The notes under the pieces: generated by a model
What the model was told of the DNA's origin: nothing
What the model saw: the letters and a program-made list of their open reading frames with translations, nothing else
Database searches by the model: none
Assembly (NCBI GenBank): GCA_963779055.1
Contig: CAVZWN010000004.1
Coordinates: forward strand, 310,001-374,000
Direction: 5' to 3'
DNA length: 64,000 nucleotides
Source: Sulfurimicrobium sp963779055
GTDB lineage: Bacteria > Pseudomonadota > Gammaproteobacteria > Burkholderiales > Sulfuricellaceae
In this document: positions 42,840 through 51,714 of the stretch, piece after piece
Numbering within the stretch: the stretch's first letter is position 1
Layout: the number at the start of each line of letters is the position of its first letter
Position numbers and translations under genes: made by a program

Positions 42840-45697
42840 ATTAAATCTCCATTTTTCCAGGACAGGTCCAGCGCCGCATCCACCAGCGCCTTCTGCTGCA
42901 CCACATGCTCTTCGTAATGGCCGACAGCGGGAGAAGCGGATGACTTGCGGCTGGAATAGGTCAGCATCAGACCGGGTTTCATGTGCCTGCGCAGATAATG
43001 TTCGATGGAATACCACGCCCCCTGGTTTTTCGGCTCTTCCTGTACCCACATGATTTCACTCGCTGCATCATAGCGCTGCATTTCCTGGGCAAATTCGTCA
43101 TGAGGAAAAGGATAGAGCTGGGCGACCCGGATGATGGCGATATCGCCGATGCCGCGCTCACGGCGTGCAGCCAGCAGATCGTAGTAAACCTTGCCGCAGC
43201 AGACCAGGACGCGCTTGACGGCGGATGGCGGAATATCGTCCTGCTCGGGCATCAGCGGACGGAAGGAGAGGTGGGCCAGATCGTCCAGGCTCGAAAAGGC
43301 ATCCCGGTTGCGCAGCATGCTCTTCGGACTCATGATGATGAGCGGCTTGCGGTAGGGGCGCAGCATCTGGCGGCGCAGCAGATGGAACATCTGCGCCGGT
43401 GTGGAAGGGACGCACACCTGGATGTTGTATTCCGCGCACAGTTGCAGGTAGCGTTCGAGGCGCGCGGATGAATGTTCCGGCCCCTGCCCTTCGTAGCCGT
43501 GCGGCAGCATCATCACCAGGCCGCACATCCGCCCCCACTTGGTTTCACCCGCCACGATGAACTGATCGATCACCACCTGGGCACCGTTGGTAAAATCGCC
43601 GAACTGGGCTTCCCAGACCACCAGTTCATTCGGTTCAGCAGTGGAATAACCATACTCGAAGCCCAGCACGGCCTCCTCAGAGAGGACGGAATCGATTACC
43701 AGGAAATGCGGCTGGTTCTCGGCGATGTGCTGCAGCGGAATATACTCGCCGGCGTTCCATTGTTCCCGGTTCTGATCATGCAGCACGGCGTGGCGGTGGA
43801 AAAAAGTGCCGCGCCCGCTGTCCTGCCCGGAAATCCGCACACCATAACCATTCTCCAGCAGACTGGCGTAGGCCAGATTCTCCGCCATGCCCCAGTCGAC
43901 CGGCAACTTGCCCTCGCCCATCAGGCGGCGGTCGGCAAGAATTTTCTCCACCCGGGGATGGAGCGCGAAATCAGCCGGTATCGTAGTCAGCTTTTCCGCC
44001 AGACGCTGCAAGCTCTCCAGTGGAACCGTCGTGTCGGCTGGGTGATTCCAGTTGGCGTTGGTAAAAACCTTCCAGTCGGTGGCAAAGGCACGCTTGAAAT
44101 TGCTCAGCACCGGCTTGCAGCGCAGCTGGTTGCCCGCATCGATGGTGGCGCGATGATCCGTGATCATCTTTGTGGCCTCATCTTCCGTCACCACGCCTTC
44201 CGCCGCCAGGCGTGCAGCGTAGATGTGGCGCGTTCCCGGATGTTTGGCGATTTTCCTGTACATCAGCGGCTGGGTCACGGCTGGCTCGTCCTGCTCGTTG
44301 TGCCCCAGACGGCGCAGGCACACCATGTCGATTACCACATCCTTCTTGAACGTCATGCGGAAATCGAAAGCAATCTGCGCGGCCAGCAGTACCGCTTCCG
44401 GGTCATCGCCATTGACGTGAAATACCGGCGCCTCGACCATCTTGACCACGTCGGTGCAGTGCAGACTGGAACGGGTATCGCGCGAGTCCGAGGTGGTGAA
44501 GCCGATCTGGTTGTTGACCACGACATGCACCGTACCGCCGGTACTGAAGCCGCGCGTCTGCGACATATTCAGGGTTTCCATCACCACGCCCTGTCCGGCG
44601 AAGGCGGAATCGCCATGCACCAGCACCGGGATGACCTGCTCGCCGAGATGGTCCTTGCGGCGATGCTGACGCGCGCGCACCGAGCCTTCGACCACCGGAT
44701 TGATGATTTCCAGATGCGATGGATTGAAGGCCAGGGTGACATGCACCGGCCCGGTCGAGGTCGAGACATCGGATGAAAATCCCTGGTGGTATTTCACATC
44801 GCCGGTGGTGATGTGGTCGTCATGCGCATGCACCCCCTCGAACTCCTTGAACAGTTCGCGCGGTTCCTTGCCGATGATATTGACCAGCACGTTGAGGCGG
44901 CCGCGATGCGCCATGCCGAGGATGACCTCCTGCACGCCGCTGGCGCCGGACAGCTCGACCAGATGATCGAGCAGGGGAATCAGACTCTCCCCCCCTTCAA
45001 GGGAAAAACGCTTCTGGCCGACAAAACGGGTATGGAGATATTTTTCCAGTGTTTCTGCCGCAGTAATACGGCCCAGGATGTGTTTCTTCTGTGCAGCGGA
45101 AAAACTCGGCCGCGACCGGCGCCCCTCGATCTGTGCCTGCAGCCAGCGTTTCTGGGCTGGATCGTTGATGTACATGTATTCGGCAGTGAACGTGCCGCAA
45201 TAGGTTTCCTGCAGCATCGCCAGAATCTGCGCCAGCGGAGCCCGGTCCAGGCCGACCAGGGAACCGGTATCGAATTCGATCGCCAGGTCGGTTTCGCTCA
45301 GGCCATAGTACTCAAGCTCCAGTTCCGGCACATGGGGGCGCTCGAACCGCCGGAGAGGATCGACATTGGCATGGCGCATGCCGAGGAAACGGTAGGCATT
45401 GATCAGCTGCAACACCTTGATCTGCTTGTGCTCCTGCTCGAGAAAAGAGGCGCAAATCATTTCGGAGCTGGCGCCGGGCGGCAGCTGTGCGCGTTGCAGC
45501 AGCGCTTCCCGGACAGGCTGGTGAGCGACATCCCGTTCGCTGCCGCCTTCCCCTAACTGCAGGCGATCAAAATAACGCCGCCATTCCGCGCTGACACTTT
45601 CCGGATTGGCCAGCCAGGATTCATAAAGACCCTCGATGAACCCGGCATTACCCCCGTAGAGGTAGGAGTTTTCGAGAAATGCCTGCATTTTGCTCAT
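42836..45697 (-). CDS. odhA: 2-oxoglutarate dehydrogenase E1
   Basis: A 953-residue thiamine diphosphate-dependent E1 starting MSKMQAFLENSYLYGGN, with GGAAAGGA 5 nt before the ATG. Family motifs include HRGRLNVLVNIIGKEP, FHVNGDDPEAVL in the ThDP/metal site, RRLGHNEQDEPAVTQPL, and the C-terminal VQEEPKNQGAW. It decarboxylates 2-oxoglutarate and hands succinyl to the lipoyl arm of OdhB. Length is normal. It is 79 nt downstream of gltA, and the gap is filled by a heptad palindrome. Confidence 0.97.
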   Translation of the reverse strand: MSKMQAFLENSYLYGGNAGFIEGLYESWLANPESVSAEWRRYFDRLQLGEGGSERDVAHQPVREALLQRAQLPPGASSEMICASFLEQEHKQIKVLQLINAYRFLGMRHANVDPLRRFERPHVPELELEYYGLSETDLAIEFDTGSLVGLDRAPLAQILAMLQETYCGTFTAEYMYINDPAQKRWLQAQIEGRRSRPSFSAAQKKHILGRITAAETLEKYLHTRFVGQKRFSLEGGESLIPLLDHLVELSGASGVQEVILGMAHRGRLNVLVNIIGKEPRELFKEFEGVHAHDDHITTGDVKYHQGFSSDVSTSTGPVHVTLAFNPSHLEIINPVVEGSVRARQHRRKDHLGEQVIPVLVHGDSAFAGQGVVMETLNMSQTRGFSTGGTVHVVVNNQIGFTTSDSRDTRSSLHCTDVVKMVEAPVFHVNGDDPEAVLLAAQIAFDFRMTFKKDVVIDMVCLRRLGHNEQDEPAVTQPLMYRKIAKHPGTRHIYAARLAAEGVVTEDEATKMITDHRATIDAGNQLRCKPVLSNFKRAFATDWKVFTNANWNHPADTTVPLESLQRLAEKLTTIPADFALHPRVEKILADRRLMGEGKLPVDWGMAENLAYASLLENGYGVRISGQDSGRGTFFHRHAVLHDQNREQWNAGEYIPLQHIAENQPHFLVIDSVLSEEAVLGFEYGYSTAEPNELVVWEAQFGDFTNGAQVVIDQFIVAGETKWGRMCGLVMMLPHGYEGQGPEHSSARLERYLQLCAEYNIQVCVPSTPAQMFHLLRRQMLRPYRKPLIIMSPKSMLRNRDAFSSLDDLAHLSFRPLMPEQDDIPPSAVKRVLVCCGKVYYDLLAARRERGIGDIAIIRVAQLYPFPHDEFAQEMQRYDAASEIMWVQEEPKNQGAWYSIEHYLRRHMKPGLMLTYSSRKSSASPAVGHYEEHVVQQKALVDAALDLSWKNGDLI

Positions 45698-45716
45698 GCA
45701 CATCCTTTCCGGTAAT

Positions 45717-45776
45717 AGGTTATGGGTAATGAGTAATGGGGTTACACATCCCTCATCACCCATTCCTCATTACCAC
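45717..45776. repeat. Heptad-unit palindrome between gltA and odhA
   Basis: The left arm (GGTTATGGGTAATGAGTAAT, then GGGG) and right arm (CCCTCATCACCCATTCCTCA, then TTACC) are imperfectly complementary and built from degenerate GGTAATG-like 7-nt units. It fills the whole intercistronic gap, starting just ahead of the odhA ribosome site. Confidence 0.65.
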
Positions 45777-47069
45777 TCACCGCTTCCCGATCGGCACAAA
45801 TTCCCGCTGTTCTGCGCCACAGTAAAGCTGGCGCGGACGGCCGATTCTCTGCTCCGGATCGGCAATCATTTCAGACCACTGGGAAATCCAGCCGATGGTG
45901 CGGGAAATCGCAAAAATCGCGGTAAACATGTTCACCGGGATGCCCATCGCCCGCAAAACGATGCCGGAATAGAAGTCCACATTGGGATAAAGCTTCTTCT
46001 CGATGAAATAGGGATCTTCCAGCGCGATGCGCTCCAGTTCCAGCGCGGTCTTGAACAGACGGTCGTCCTGCATGCCGAGTTCTTCCAGGACCTCGTGGCA
46101 GGTCTTGCGCATCAGGTTGGCGCGGGGGTCGAAATTCTTGTAAACCCGGTGCCCGAAGCCCATGAGGCGGAACGGATTGCTCTTGTCCTTGGCGCGGGCA
46201 ATCACACCCGGAATGTTGGATACGTCACCGATCTCCTCCAGCATTTTCAGCACGGCCTCGTTCGCGCCGCCATGCGCGGGACCCCACAGCGAAGCGATAC
46301 CGGCGGCAATGCAGGCGAAGGGATTGGCGCCGCTTGATCCGGCCAGTCGCACGGTGGAAGTCGAGGCATTCTGCTCGTGGTCGGCATGGAGGACAAAAAT
46401 CCGCTCCAGGGCGCGCACCAGCACGGGGTTCGGCACATATTCCTCGCATGGCGAGGAAAACATCATGTGCATGAAGTTTTCCACATAGCCGAGGCGATTC
46501 TGCGGATAGACGAAAGGCTGCCCGATGTTGTACTTGTAGGACATTGCCGCAATCGTCGGCACCTTGGCCAGCATCCGGAAGGCCGAGATCTCGCGATGGC
46601 GCGGGTCGGCAATATCGAAGGAGTCATGATAAAAAGCCGACAATGCGCCAACCACGCCCACCATCAGAGCCATCGGGTGGGCATCACGCCGGAAACCGCG
46701 GAAAAAATTGTTGATCTGGTCATGTACCATGCTGACCTTGCGCAGCGTCAGGTCGAAATCATGACGCTGATCAGCCGTTGGCAATTCGCCATTCAGCAGC
46801 AGATAGCACACCTCCATGAAATCCGCATGCTCGGCAAGCTGCTCAATCGGGTAACCGCGATAAAGCAGGATGCCTGCATCACCATCGATATAGGTGATGC
46901 TGGAATTGCAGCTCGCGGTGGACATGAAGCCAGGATCATAGGTAAATACACCATGCTTTCCCAGCGAGCGGATATCCACCACATCCGGGCCCATGGAGCC
47001 GGAATAAACGGGTAGCTCAATCGGCGGCTGCCCATTTCCCAGGTCCAGATATGCCTTGCGTTCTGCCAT
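45777..47069 (-). CDS. gltA: Citrate synthase
   Basis: A 430-residue type II (hexameric, NADH-sensitive type) citrate synthase. The catalytic His regions are in VLHADHEQNASTSTVRLAGS and LMGFGHRVYKNFDPRA; the catalytic Asp follows in YPNVDFYSGIVLRAMG. It condenses oxaloacetate and acetyl-CoA. The ATG is preceded by GGAGAAG. It lies between sdhE and odhA. Confidence 0.98.
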   Translation of the reverse strand: MAERKAYLDLGNGQPPIELPVYSGSMGPDVVDIRSLGKHGVFTYDPGFMSTASCNSSITYIDGDAGILLYRGYPIEQLAEHADFMEVCYLLLNGELPTADQRHDFDLTLRKVSMVHDQINNFFRGFRRDAHPMALMVGVVGALSAFYHDSFDIADPRHREISAFRMLAKVPTIAAMSYKYNIGQPFVYPQNRLGYVENFMHMMFSSPCEEYVPNPVLVRALERIFVLHADHEQNASTSTVRLAGSSGANPFACIAAGIASLWGPAHGGANEAVLKMLEEIGDVSNIPGVIARAKDKSNPFRLMGFGHRVYKNFDPRANLMRKTCHEVLEELGMQDDRLFKTALELERIALEDPYFIEKKLYPNVDFYSGIVLRAMGIPVNMFTAIFAISRTIGWISQWSEMIADPEQRIGRPRQLYCGAEQREFVPIGKR

Positions 47070-47117
47070 GTTACTTCTCCATATTTCAGCCGGAAGCAGC
47101 GTCCCGGCTCATTATTT

Positions 47118-47408
47118 TCATTCCTGACCGGCGCGCAGCCATTGCACGACAACCGAGTCATGCGCTCCATCACCACGAATCAGGGCCCACAGCGCCTGAT
47201 CCGGCAAATCGAGCAAAGCATCGAACTCAAGCAGTTGCTGCGCCGTCAGTTTGACGTAATTTTCCCCCAGAAAGCGCTCCAGCACCAGATCAAGTTCCAG
47301 CATGCCGCGCCGGCAGCGCCAGCGCAGGCGGCCCAGGGCTTCGCCGTGATGGGAAATGGGCGATGGGTGATGCGTTGAATCCACCCTGGGGTTTTTCCCA
47401 TGACCCAT
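47118..47408 (-). CDS. sdhE: FAD assembly factor SdhE
   Basis: The conserved part starts GRLRWRCRRGMLELDLVLER, the family's RGxxE motif, and continues LTAQQLLEFDALLDLPDQAL. SdhE helps attach FAD covalently to SdhA. The start is unclear: family proteins begin 5-9 residues before RWRCRRG, but no initiator lies there. The open frame extends back into the heptad palindrome to a GTG (47384) or an ATG (47408, with GGGAG 8 nt before it), adding ~20-28 odd residues (STHHPSPISHHGEA). The coordinates given use the ATG. Confidence 0.85.
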   Translation of the reverse strand: MGHGKNPRVDSTHHPSPISHHGEALGRLRWRCRRGMLELDLVLERFLGENYVKLTAQQLLEFDALLDLPDQALWALIRGDGAHDSVVVQWLRAGQE

Positions 47409-47426
47409 TTCTCATCTCCCATGACC
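47346..47426. repeat. Heptad-unit palindrome overlapping the sdhE start
   Basis: The left arm is GTGATGG GAAATGG, then GCGATGG GTGATG. The right arm (47397-47426) starts CCCATGACCCATTTCTCATC and is complementary in the same 7-nt rhythm. It lies across the 5' end of sdhE and the gap to the upstream Cys-rich small gene. Confidence 0.65.
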
Positions 47427-47450
47427 AAAAACAAGCTTAAGATTCACCCC

Positions 47451-47651
47451 CTATTGCTGCCGGGAGCCATCATCATCCGGCGGCGGCTCCGGTTTTTTGC
47501 TGCCCCACCCGCCCTCCGGGCGGTTCTTGCTCTCATCCGCAAAGTTGAAGCGCCCGAACAGCACGCAGCCCTTCATGCCCGGACTGCAGGGCAGGTTGTT
47601 CACCCGCTGGCATTTGCCTGCGATCTCGTGCGGGCAGCCCCAGCCGCTCAT
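47451..47651 (-). CDS. Small Cys-rich protein, function unknown
   Basis: A 66-residue protein, MSGWGCPHEIAGKCQRVNNL at the N-terminus, then PCSPGMKGCVLFGRF. Four cysteines are evenly spaced (C6, C14, C22, C29; C-x7-C-x7-C-x6-C), which suggests metal binding. The tail is disordered (KKPEPPPDDD). GAGGTGAA precedes two adjacent ATGs (47654 and 47651), and the gene starts 6-9 nt after the yjdM stop, so it is co-transcribed. I do not recognise a characterised homologue; the ordered Cys pattern and spacing indicate a real gene. Confidence 0.75.
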   Translation of the reverse strand: MSGWGCPHEIAGKCQRVNNLPCSPGMKGCVLFGRFNFADESKNRPEGGWGSKKPEPPPDDDGSRQQ

Positions 47652-47660
47652 CATTTCACC

Positions 47661-48002
47661 TCAGGCTTTCTTCACAAATTCGGACTTCAGCGACATCGCG
47701 CCGATGCCGTCAATCTTGCAGTCGATGTCGTGATCACCCTCGACCAGACGGATGTTCTTCACCTTGGTGCCACCCTTCACCACCGATGACGAACCCTTGA
47801 TCTTCAGGTCCTTGATCACTGTCACGCTGTCGCCGTCATTCAGCACGGTGCCAAAGGCGTCCTTCACCACCCGTTTTTCCTCACCCCCTTCAGCGGATGC
47901 ATCCGCGCTCCACTCGTGGGCGCATTCCGGGCAGATGTAGATGCCGCCGTCTTCGTAGGTAAATTCGGAACTGCATTTGGGGCACTTGGGTAGATCACTC
48001 AT
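47661..48002 (-). CDS. yjdM: Zinc-ribbon YjdM/PhnA-family protein
   Basis: A 113-residue protein. The N-terminal zinc ribbon CPKCSSEFTYEDGGIYICPEC has two CxxC pairs. The C-terminal PhnA domain (~50-113; DGDSVTVIKDLKIKGSSSVV, KNIRLVEGDHDIDCKIDG) follows. The E. coli gene was once tied to phosphonate use, but no phosphonate gene is present here. It lies 32 nt behind sdhB in the TCA string. Confidence 0.92.
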   Translation of the reverse strand: MSDLPKCPKCSSEFTYEDGGIYICPECAHEWSADASAEGGEEKRVVKDAFGTVLNDGDSVTVIKDLKIKGSSSVVKGGTKVKNIRLVEGDHDIDCKIDGIGAMSLKSEFVKKA

Positions 48003-48034
48003 GTTCTCTCTCGCAAATAAAAATCAGGTTCAGA

Positions 48035-48731
48035 TCATACCGTCCGCTTGACCAGCAGCTCCTTGATTTTGCCAATGGCACGGGTCGGGTTCAGCCCCTT
48101 GGGGCACACCTCGACACAATTCATGATGCCGTGGCAGCGGAACAGCCGGTAAGGGTCTTCCAGGTCATCCAGGCGTTCGTTGGTCGCCTGGTCGCGGCTG
48201 TCGTCGATGAAGCGGTAGGCCTGCAGCAGCCCGGCCGGGCCGACGAACTTGTCCGGATTCCACCAGAACGAAGGGCAGGAGGTAGAGCAGCAGGCGCACA
48301 GGATGCACTCGTACAGACCGTCCAGTTCAGCCCGGTCCTCAGGCGTTTGCAGACGCTCGATTTCCGGCTCCGGATCGCTGATTGATGAGGTAGGGTTTGA
48401 CCGAGCGGTAATGCTTGAGGAACTGGCTCATGTCCACGATCAGGTCGCGGATTACTGGCAGGCCCGGCAGCGGGCGCAGTTCGACCGGCTGCTTCAGGTC
48501 CTTGAGCGGCGTGACGCAGGCCAGCCCGTTCCTGCCGTTGATGTTCATGCCGTCCGAACCGCACACCCCTTCGCGGCAGGAACGGCGCACGCTCAGGGTT
48601 TCATCCTGCTCCTTGAGCAGCAGGATGGCGTCGAGCAGCATTTTTCCTTCCGGCTCGATGTCCAGCTCGTAGTCCTGCATGTACGGCTTGGCATCGGTTT
48701 CCGGGTTGTAGCGGTAGATCGAGAAATGCAT
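48035..48731 (-). CDS. sdhB: Succinate dehydrogenase iron-sulfur subunit (frameshifted)
   Basis: About 231 residues after repair. The N-terminal ferredoxin domain holds the [2Fe-2S] motif SCREGVCGSDGMNINGRNGL followed by AC. The frame breaks after VKPYLIN at an extra base near 48380 (AAT-C-AGC). It continues in the third frame as SDPEPEIERLQTPEDRAELD with the [4Fe-4S]/[3Fe-4S] clusters CILCACCSTSCP and CHGIMNCVEVCPKGLNP, ending KELLVKRTV at 48035. The full cluster set argues for sequence error. AGGAGA precedes the ATG. SdhB passes electrons from SdhA FAD to quinone. Confidence 0.9.
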
Positions 48732-48742
48732 TTAATTCTCCT

Positions 48743-48823
48743 GGTGAAGGGTGATGGGCAATGGGTGATGAAAACCAACTGACATTCCGCACCCATTCAC
48801 CCATTCCTCATCACCCATACCTC
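48743..48823. repeat. Heptad-unit palindrome between sdhA and sdhB
   Basis: The left arm is GGTGAAGGGTGATGGGCAAT, then GGGTGATG. The right arm is CACCCATTCACCCATTCCTC, then ATCACCCATACCTC. They pair imperfectly over ~28 nt around a ~20-nt loop. It fills the sdhA-sdhB gap; the sdhB ribosome site lies just beyond. Confidence 0.65.
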
Positions 48824-50585
48824 AATACACCCTGGCCTTGGGCTGGAACGCCTCCACCGTCAACGGCTTCAGCCGCACCGGTTTGTAGTCGAGGCGATGC
48901 TCTTCGGCAAAATACAGGCTGTGCTTCAACCAGGCGTTATCGTCACGCGCCGGGTAGTCGTCACGCGCATGGGCGCCGCGGCTTTCCTGGCGGGCGGCGG
49001 CGGAATGCATGGTGGCCAGCGCCACGGCCATGAGGTTTTCCAGTTCCAGCGCCTCGATGCGGCCGGTGTTGTAGATTTTGCTGTGGTCGCGCAGCACCAC
49101 TCCGGGCAGCCTGGCGGCGATTTCCTGCATTTTCTTCACCCCATCCTGCAGCACGGCCTCGGTGCGGAATACGCCGCAATGAAGCTGCATGGTCTTGCGC
49201 ATTTCCTCGCGCAGCTCGGGCACCGTGATGCCGTCGCCCTTTTTGTCCCAGCGCGCCAGGCGCGCCTCGATGCGCTCCAGCGCCTGCGTGGGCACGGGGC
49301 GCGGAAAGGGATTTTCGCGGCAGTATTCGATCACATCATTGCCGGCAGCGCGGCCGAACACGATCAGGTCGAGCAGCGAATTGCTGCCCAGGCGGTTGGC
49401 GCCATGCACCGAAACGCAGGCGCATTCGCCGATGGCGTAGAGGCCGGGCACGGCTTCCTCCGGGCCGGTCGCGGTCGGCATCACCACCTGGCCGTGCAGG
49501 TTGGTGGGAATGCCGCCCATCATGTAATGCACCGTGGGCACGACGGGAATGGGATCGGTGGCCGGATCGACGTGGGCGAATTTCAGCGCCAGTTCGCGGA
49601 TGCCGGGCAGGCGCTGCTGGATCACTTCCGGCCCGAGATGGTCGAGCTTGAGCAGCACGTGGTCGCCGTCCTTGCCGCAGCCCCGCCCCTCGAAAATCTC
49701 CACCGCCATGGCACGCGACACCACGTCGCGGCTGGCCAGATCCTTGGCGTTGGGCGCATAGCGCTCCATGAAACGCTCGCCGTTCTTGTTCACCAGGTAG
49801 CCGCCCTCGCCGCGCACCCCTTCGGTGATCAGCACCCCGGCCCCGTGCACACCGGTCGGGTGGAACTGCCAGAACTCCATGTCCTCGAGCGGGATACCGG
49901 CCCGGAGCGCCATGCCCAGGCCATCGCCGGTATTGATCAGGGCATTGGTGGTGGCGGAAAAAATGCGCCCTGCCCCGCCGGTGGCCAGAATGGTGGCGCG
50001 CGCCTCGATGAAAATCGGCTCGCCGGATTCGATCCCCAGCGCCACCACGCCCTGGGAATAGCCTTCCTCGTCCATCACCAGATCGACCGCGAAATATTCC
50101 TCGAAGAAATGGGTGCGTGCCGCGATATTGCGCTGGTACAGGGTATGCAGCATGGCGTGGCCGGTGCGGTCAGCCACAGCGCAGGTACGCACGGCGGGCG
50201 CACCGCCATAATCCTGGGTCATGCCGCCGAAGGGGCGCTGGTAGATCTTGCCGTTCTCCAGCCGGTCGAAAGGCATGCCGAAGTGTTCCAGCTCGATCAC
50301 CGCCTCGTTGGCCTGACGGCACATGAACTCGATGGCGTCCTGATCGCCGAGATAATCCGAACCCTTGACCGTGTCGTACATGTGCCAGTGCCAGTTGTCC
50401 TCGCTCACGTTGCCCAGGCTGGCGGCAATGCCGCCCTGAGCGGAAACGGTATGCGAGCGGGTGGGAAACACCTTGGACACCACCGCCACCTTGAGGTCGG
50501 CATGGGCAAGTTGTAGCGCAGCGCGTAAGCCCGCACCGCCGCCCCCAATAATTACTGCATCAAAAGTTCGTTTTGCGATACTCAT
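48822..50585 (-). CDS. sdhA: Succinate dehydrogenase flavoprotein subunit
   Basis: A 587-residue SdhA. The N-terminal dinucleotide motif is AVIIGGGGAGLRAALQLA; the covalent-FAD His is in PTRSHTVSAQGG. The substrate-binding HPTGVHGAGVLITEGVRGEG and the C-terminal KARVY end are typical. It oxidises succinate to fumarate. The ATG overlaps the sdhD stop by 4 nt. Confidence 0.97.
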   Translation of the reverse strand: MSIAKRTFDAVIIGGGGAGLRAALQLAHADLKVAVVSKVFPTRSHTVSAQGGIAASLGNVSEDNWHWHMYDTVKGSDYLGDQDAIEFMCRQANEAVIELEHFGMPFDRLENGKIYQRPFGGMTQDYGGAPAVRTCAVADRTGHAMLHTLYQRNIAARTHFFEEYFAVDLVMDEEGYSQGVVALGIESGEPIFIEARATILATGGAGRIFSATTNALINTGDGLGMALRAGIPLEDMEFWQFHPTGVHGAGVLITEGVRGEGGYLVNKNGERFMERYAPNAKDLASRDVVSRAMAVEIFEGRGCGKDGDHVLLKLDHLGPEVIQQRLPGIRELALKFAHVDPATDPIPVVPTVHYMMGGIPTNLHGQVVMPTATGPEEAVPGLYAIGECACVSVHGANRLGSNSLLDLIVFGRAAGNDVIEYCRENPFPRPVPTQALERIEARLARWDKKGDGITVPELREEMRKTMQLHCGVFRTEAVLQDGVKKMQEIAARLPGVVLRDHSKIYNTGRIEALELENLMAVALATMHSAAARQESRGAHARDDYPARDDNAWLKHSLYFAEEHRLDYKPVRLKPLTVEAFQPKARVY

Positions 50586-50929
50586 TGCACGCTCCACAAA
50601 ATTTGCACGGCCCACGCGGCGTAAGCCATAAGCGCAAAGATCACCGCCACATGCAGGACGAGGCGGATAACGGTGGGATGAACATAGTCCATGAAAATAT
50701 CGCGCATCCCCACCCAGGCGTGGATAAACACGCTGAACAGGAACAGCAGGCTGGCCAGACGCACCGGCAGGCTCTGGAACAGGCTCTGCCACGAAGCATA
50801 AGTCAGGGGCTGGGATAGAAAAAAGCCGATCAGGAACAGGGAATAAAACGCCATCACCACGGCGGTAACGCGCTGGATCAGCCAGTCCTTGAGGCCATAA
50901 TGGGCGCCGCTGACGATACGCTTTACCAT
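50582..50929 (-). CDS. sdhD: Succinate dehydrogenase membrane anchor SdhD
   Basis: A 115-residue protein with three membrane helices. GAHYGLKDWLIQRVTAVVMA carries the quinone-site Arg region, and a His in VFIHAWVGMRDIFMDYVHP fits the heme b ligand position. It overlaps sdhC by 7 nt and sdhA by 4 nt. Confidence 0.94.
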   Translation of the reverse strand: MVKRIVSGAHYGLKDWLIQRVTAVVMAFYSLFLIGFFLSQPLTYASWQSLFQSLPVRLASLLFLFSVFIHAWVGMRDIFMDYVHPTVIRLVLHVAVIFALMAYAAWAVQILWSVQ

Positions 50930-51297
50930 AGCCAGAGTCCGATCAGAGCGGTCGCACCCATGCTGACGGCAAGCACCAGCTTGGCACTGAAACGCGCTTG
51001 TGGCAGATCGACACCGATATCCAAATCCAGCGCCAGATAGCGCAAGCCCATACAGAAATGGTGCAGGTAGCCCCAGATCACGCCGATCAGGAGCAATTTC
51101 ACCAGCGGCAGCCGGAACCAGCCTTGCACCTCCGCGTAACCCTGTTCCGATGCCAGGCTCAATTGCAGCACATACAACAACACGGGCAACAGCAAAAACA
51201 GCAACGCACCGCTCATGCGATGCATGATCGACACCACACCCGGCAGCGGCAACCTGATTTTGAACAGGTTGAGATAAACCGGGCGACGATTATTCAT
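50923..51297 (-). CDS. sdhC: Succinate dehydrogenase cytochrome b556 subunit SdhC
   Basis: A 124-residue, three-helix protein: RPVYLNLFKIRLPLPGVVSI, the SIMHRMSGALLF signature, and the heme His in YLHHFCMGLRYLALDLDIG. The ATG is only 3 nt after the hepT stop (TGA-GGC-ATG), and its ribosome site (TGAGG) overlaps that stop, so sdhC translation is coupled to hepT. Confidence 0.95.
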   Translation of the reverse strand: MNNRRPVYLNLFKIRLPLPGVVSIMHRMSGALLFLLLPVLLYVLQLSLASEQGYAEVQGWFRLPLVKLLLIGVIWGYLHHFCMGLRYLALDLDIGVDLPQARFSAKLVLAVSMGATALIGLWLW

Positions 51298-51300
51298 GCC

Positions 51301-51714
51301 TCAGCCCAACGCTTTTAATGCCAGATCGGCAAAATCCAGCGGGTCGTTGAGATGGTGCTCGATGACATCAACCATGACGCTCAAATCCAGTTTCTTGTAT
51401 TCGTGCACCAGCACGTTGCGAAACCCCACCATGCCTTTCATGTTGTCCATCATGCTTTCTGAAATCAGGCCGGCGCGCTGCAGCAGGGCAAAGGCGTCGG
51501 CGCTGTCCTGTGGCAAGCCCAATTTCCGGGTCTTGATGAGGTAATTTGCAATATCTATGGTCAACTCGCTTATTCTTTGCAGGTTCATACCGATGGCGTC
51601 CTGCCTGAGGAAATCCTGCTCGAAAGGTTTTTCGCTTTCCATCGCGTAATAGTGCCGGATTTGCGCAATGCAGCGCTCGATGCTTATTTTCTTGTTGATG
51701 ATGATTTCATTCAT
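51301..51714 (-). CDS. hepT: HepT-like toxin (HEPN ribonuclease)
   Basis: A 137-residue HEPN-fold protein of the HepT/DUF86 family. It keeps the catalytic RX4HXY motif (FRNVLVHEYKKLD) and the AIGMNLQRISELTIDIANYL helix. HepT toxins cleave RNA and are neutralised when MntA adds AMP to the Tyr of that motif; Tyr is present. It overlaps mntA by 4 nt and sits 3 nt before sdhC. Its location inside the TCA gene string is unusual. Confidence 0.9.
   Translation of the reverse strand: MNEIIINKKISIERCIAQIRHYYAMESEKPFEQDFLRQDAIGMNLQRISELTIDIANYLIKTRKLGLPQDSADAFALLQRAGLISESMMDNMKGMVGFRNVLVHEYKKLDLSVMVDVIEHHLNDPLDFADLALKALG

Noticed and set aside
48897..50516. 539-codon plus-strand frame opposite sdhA
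   Set aside because: Antisense shadow with no domain; sdhA is unambiguous.
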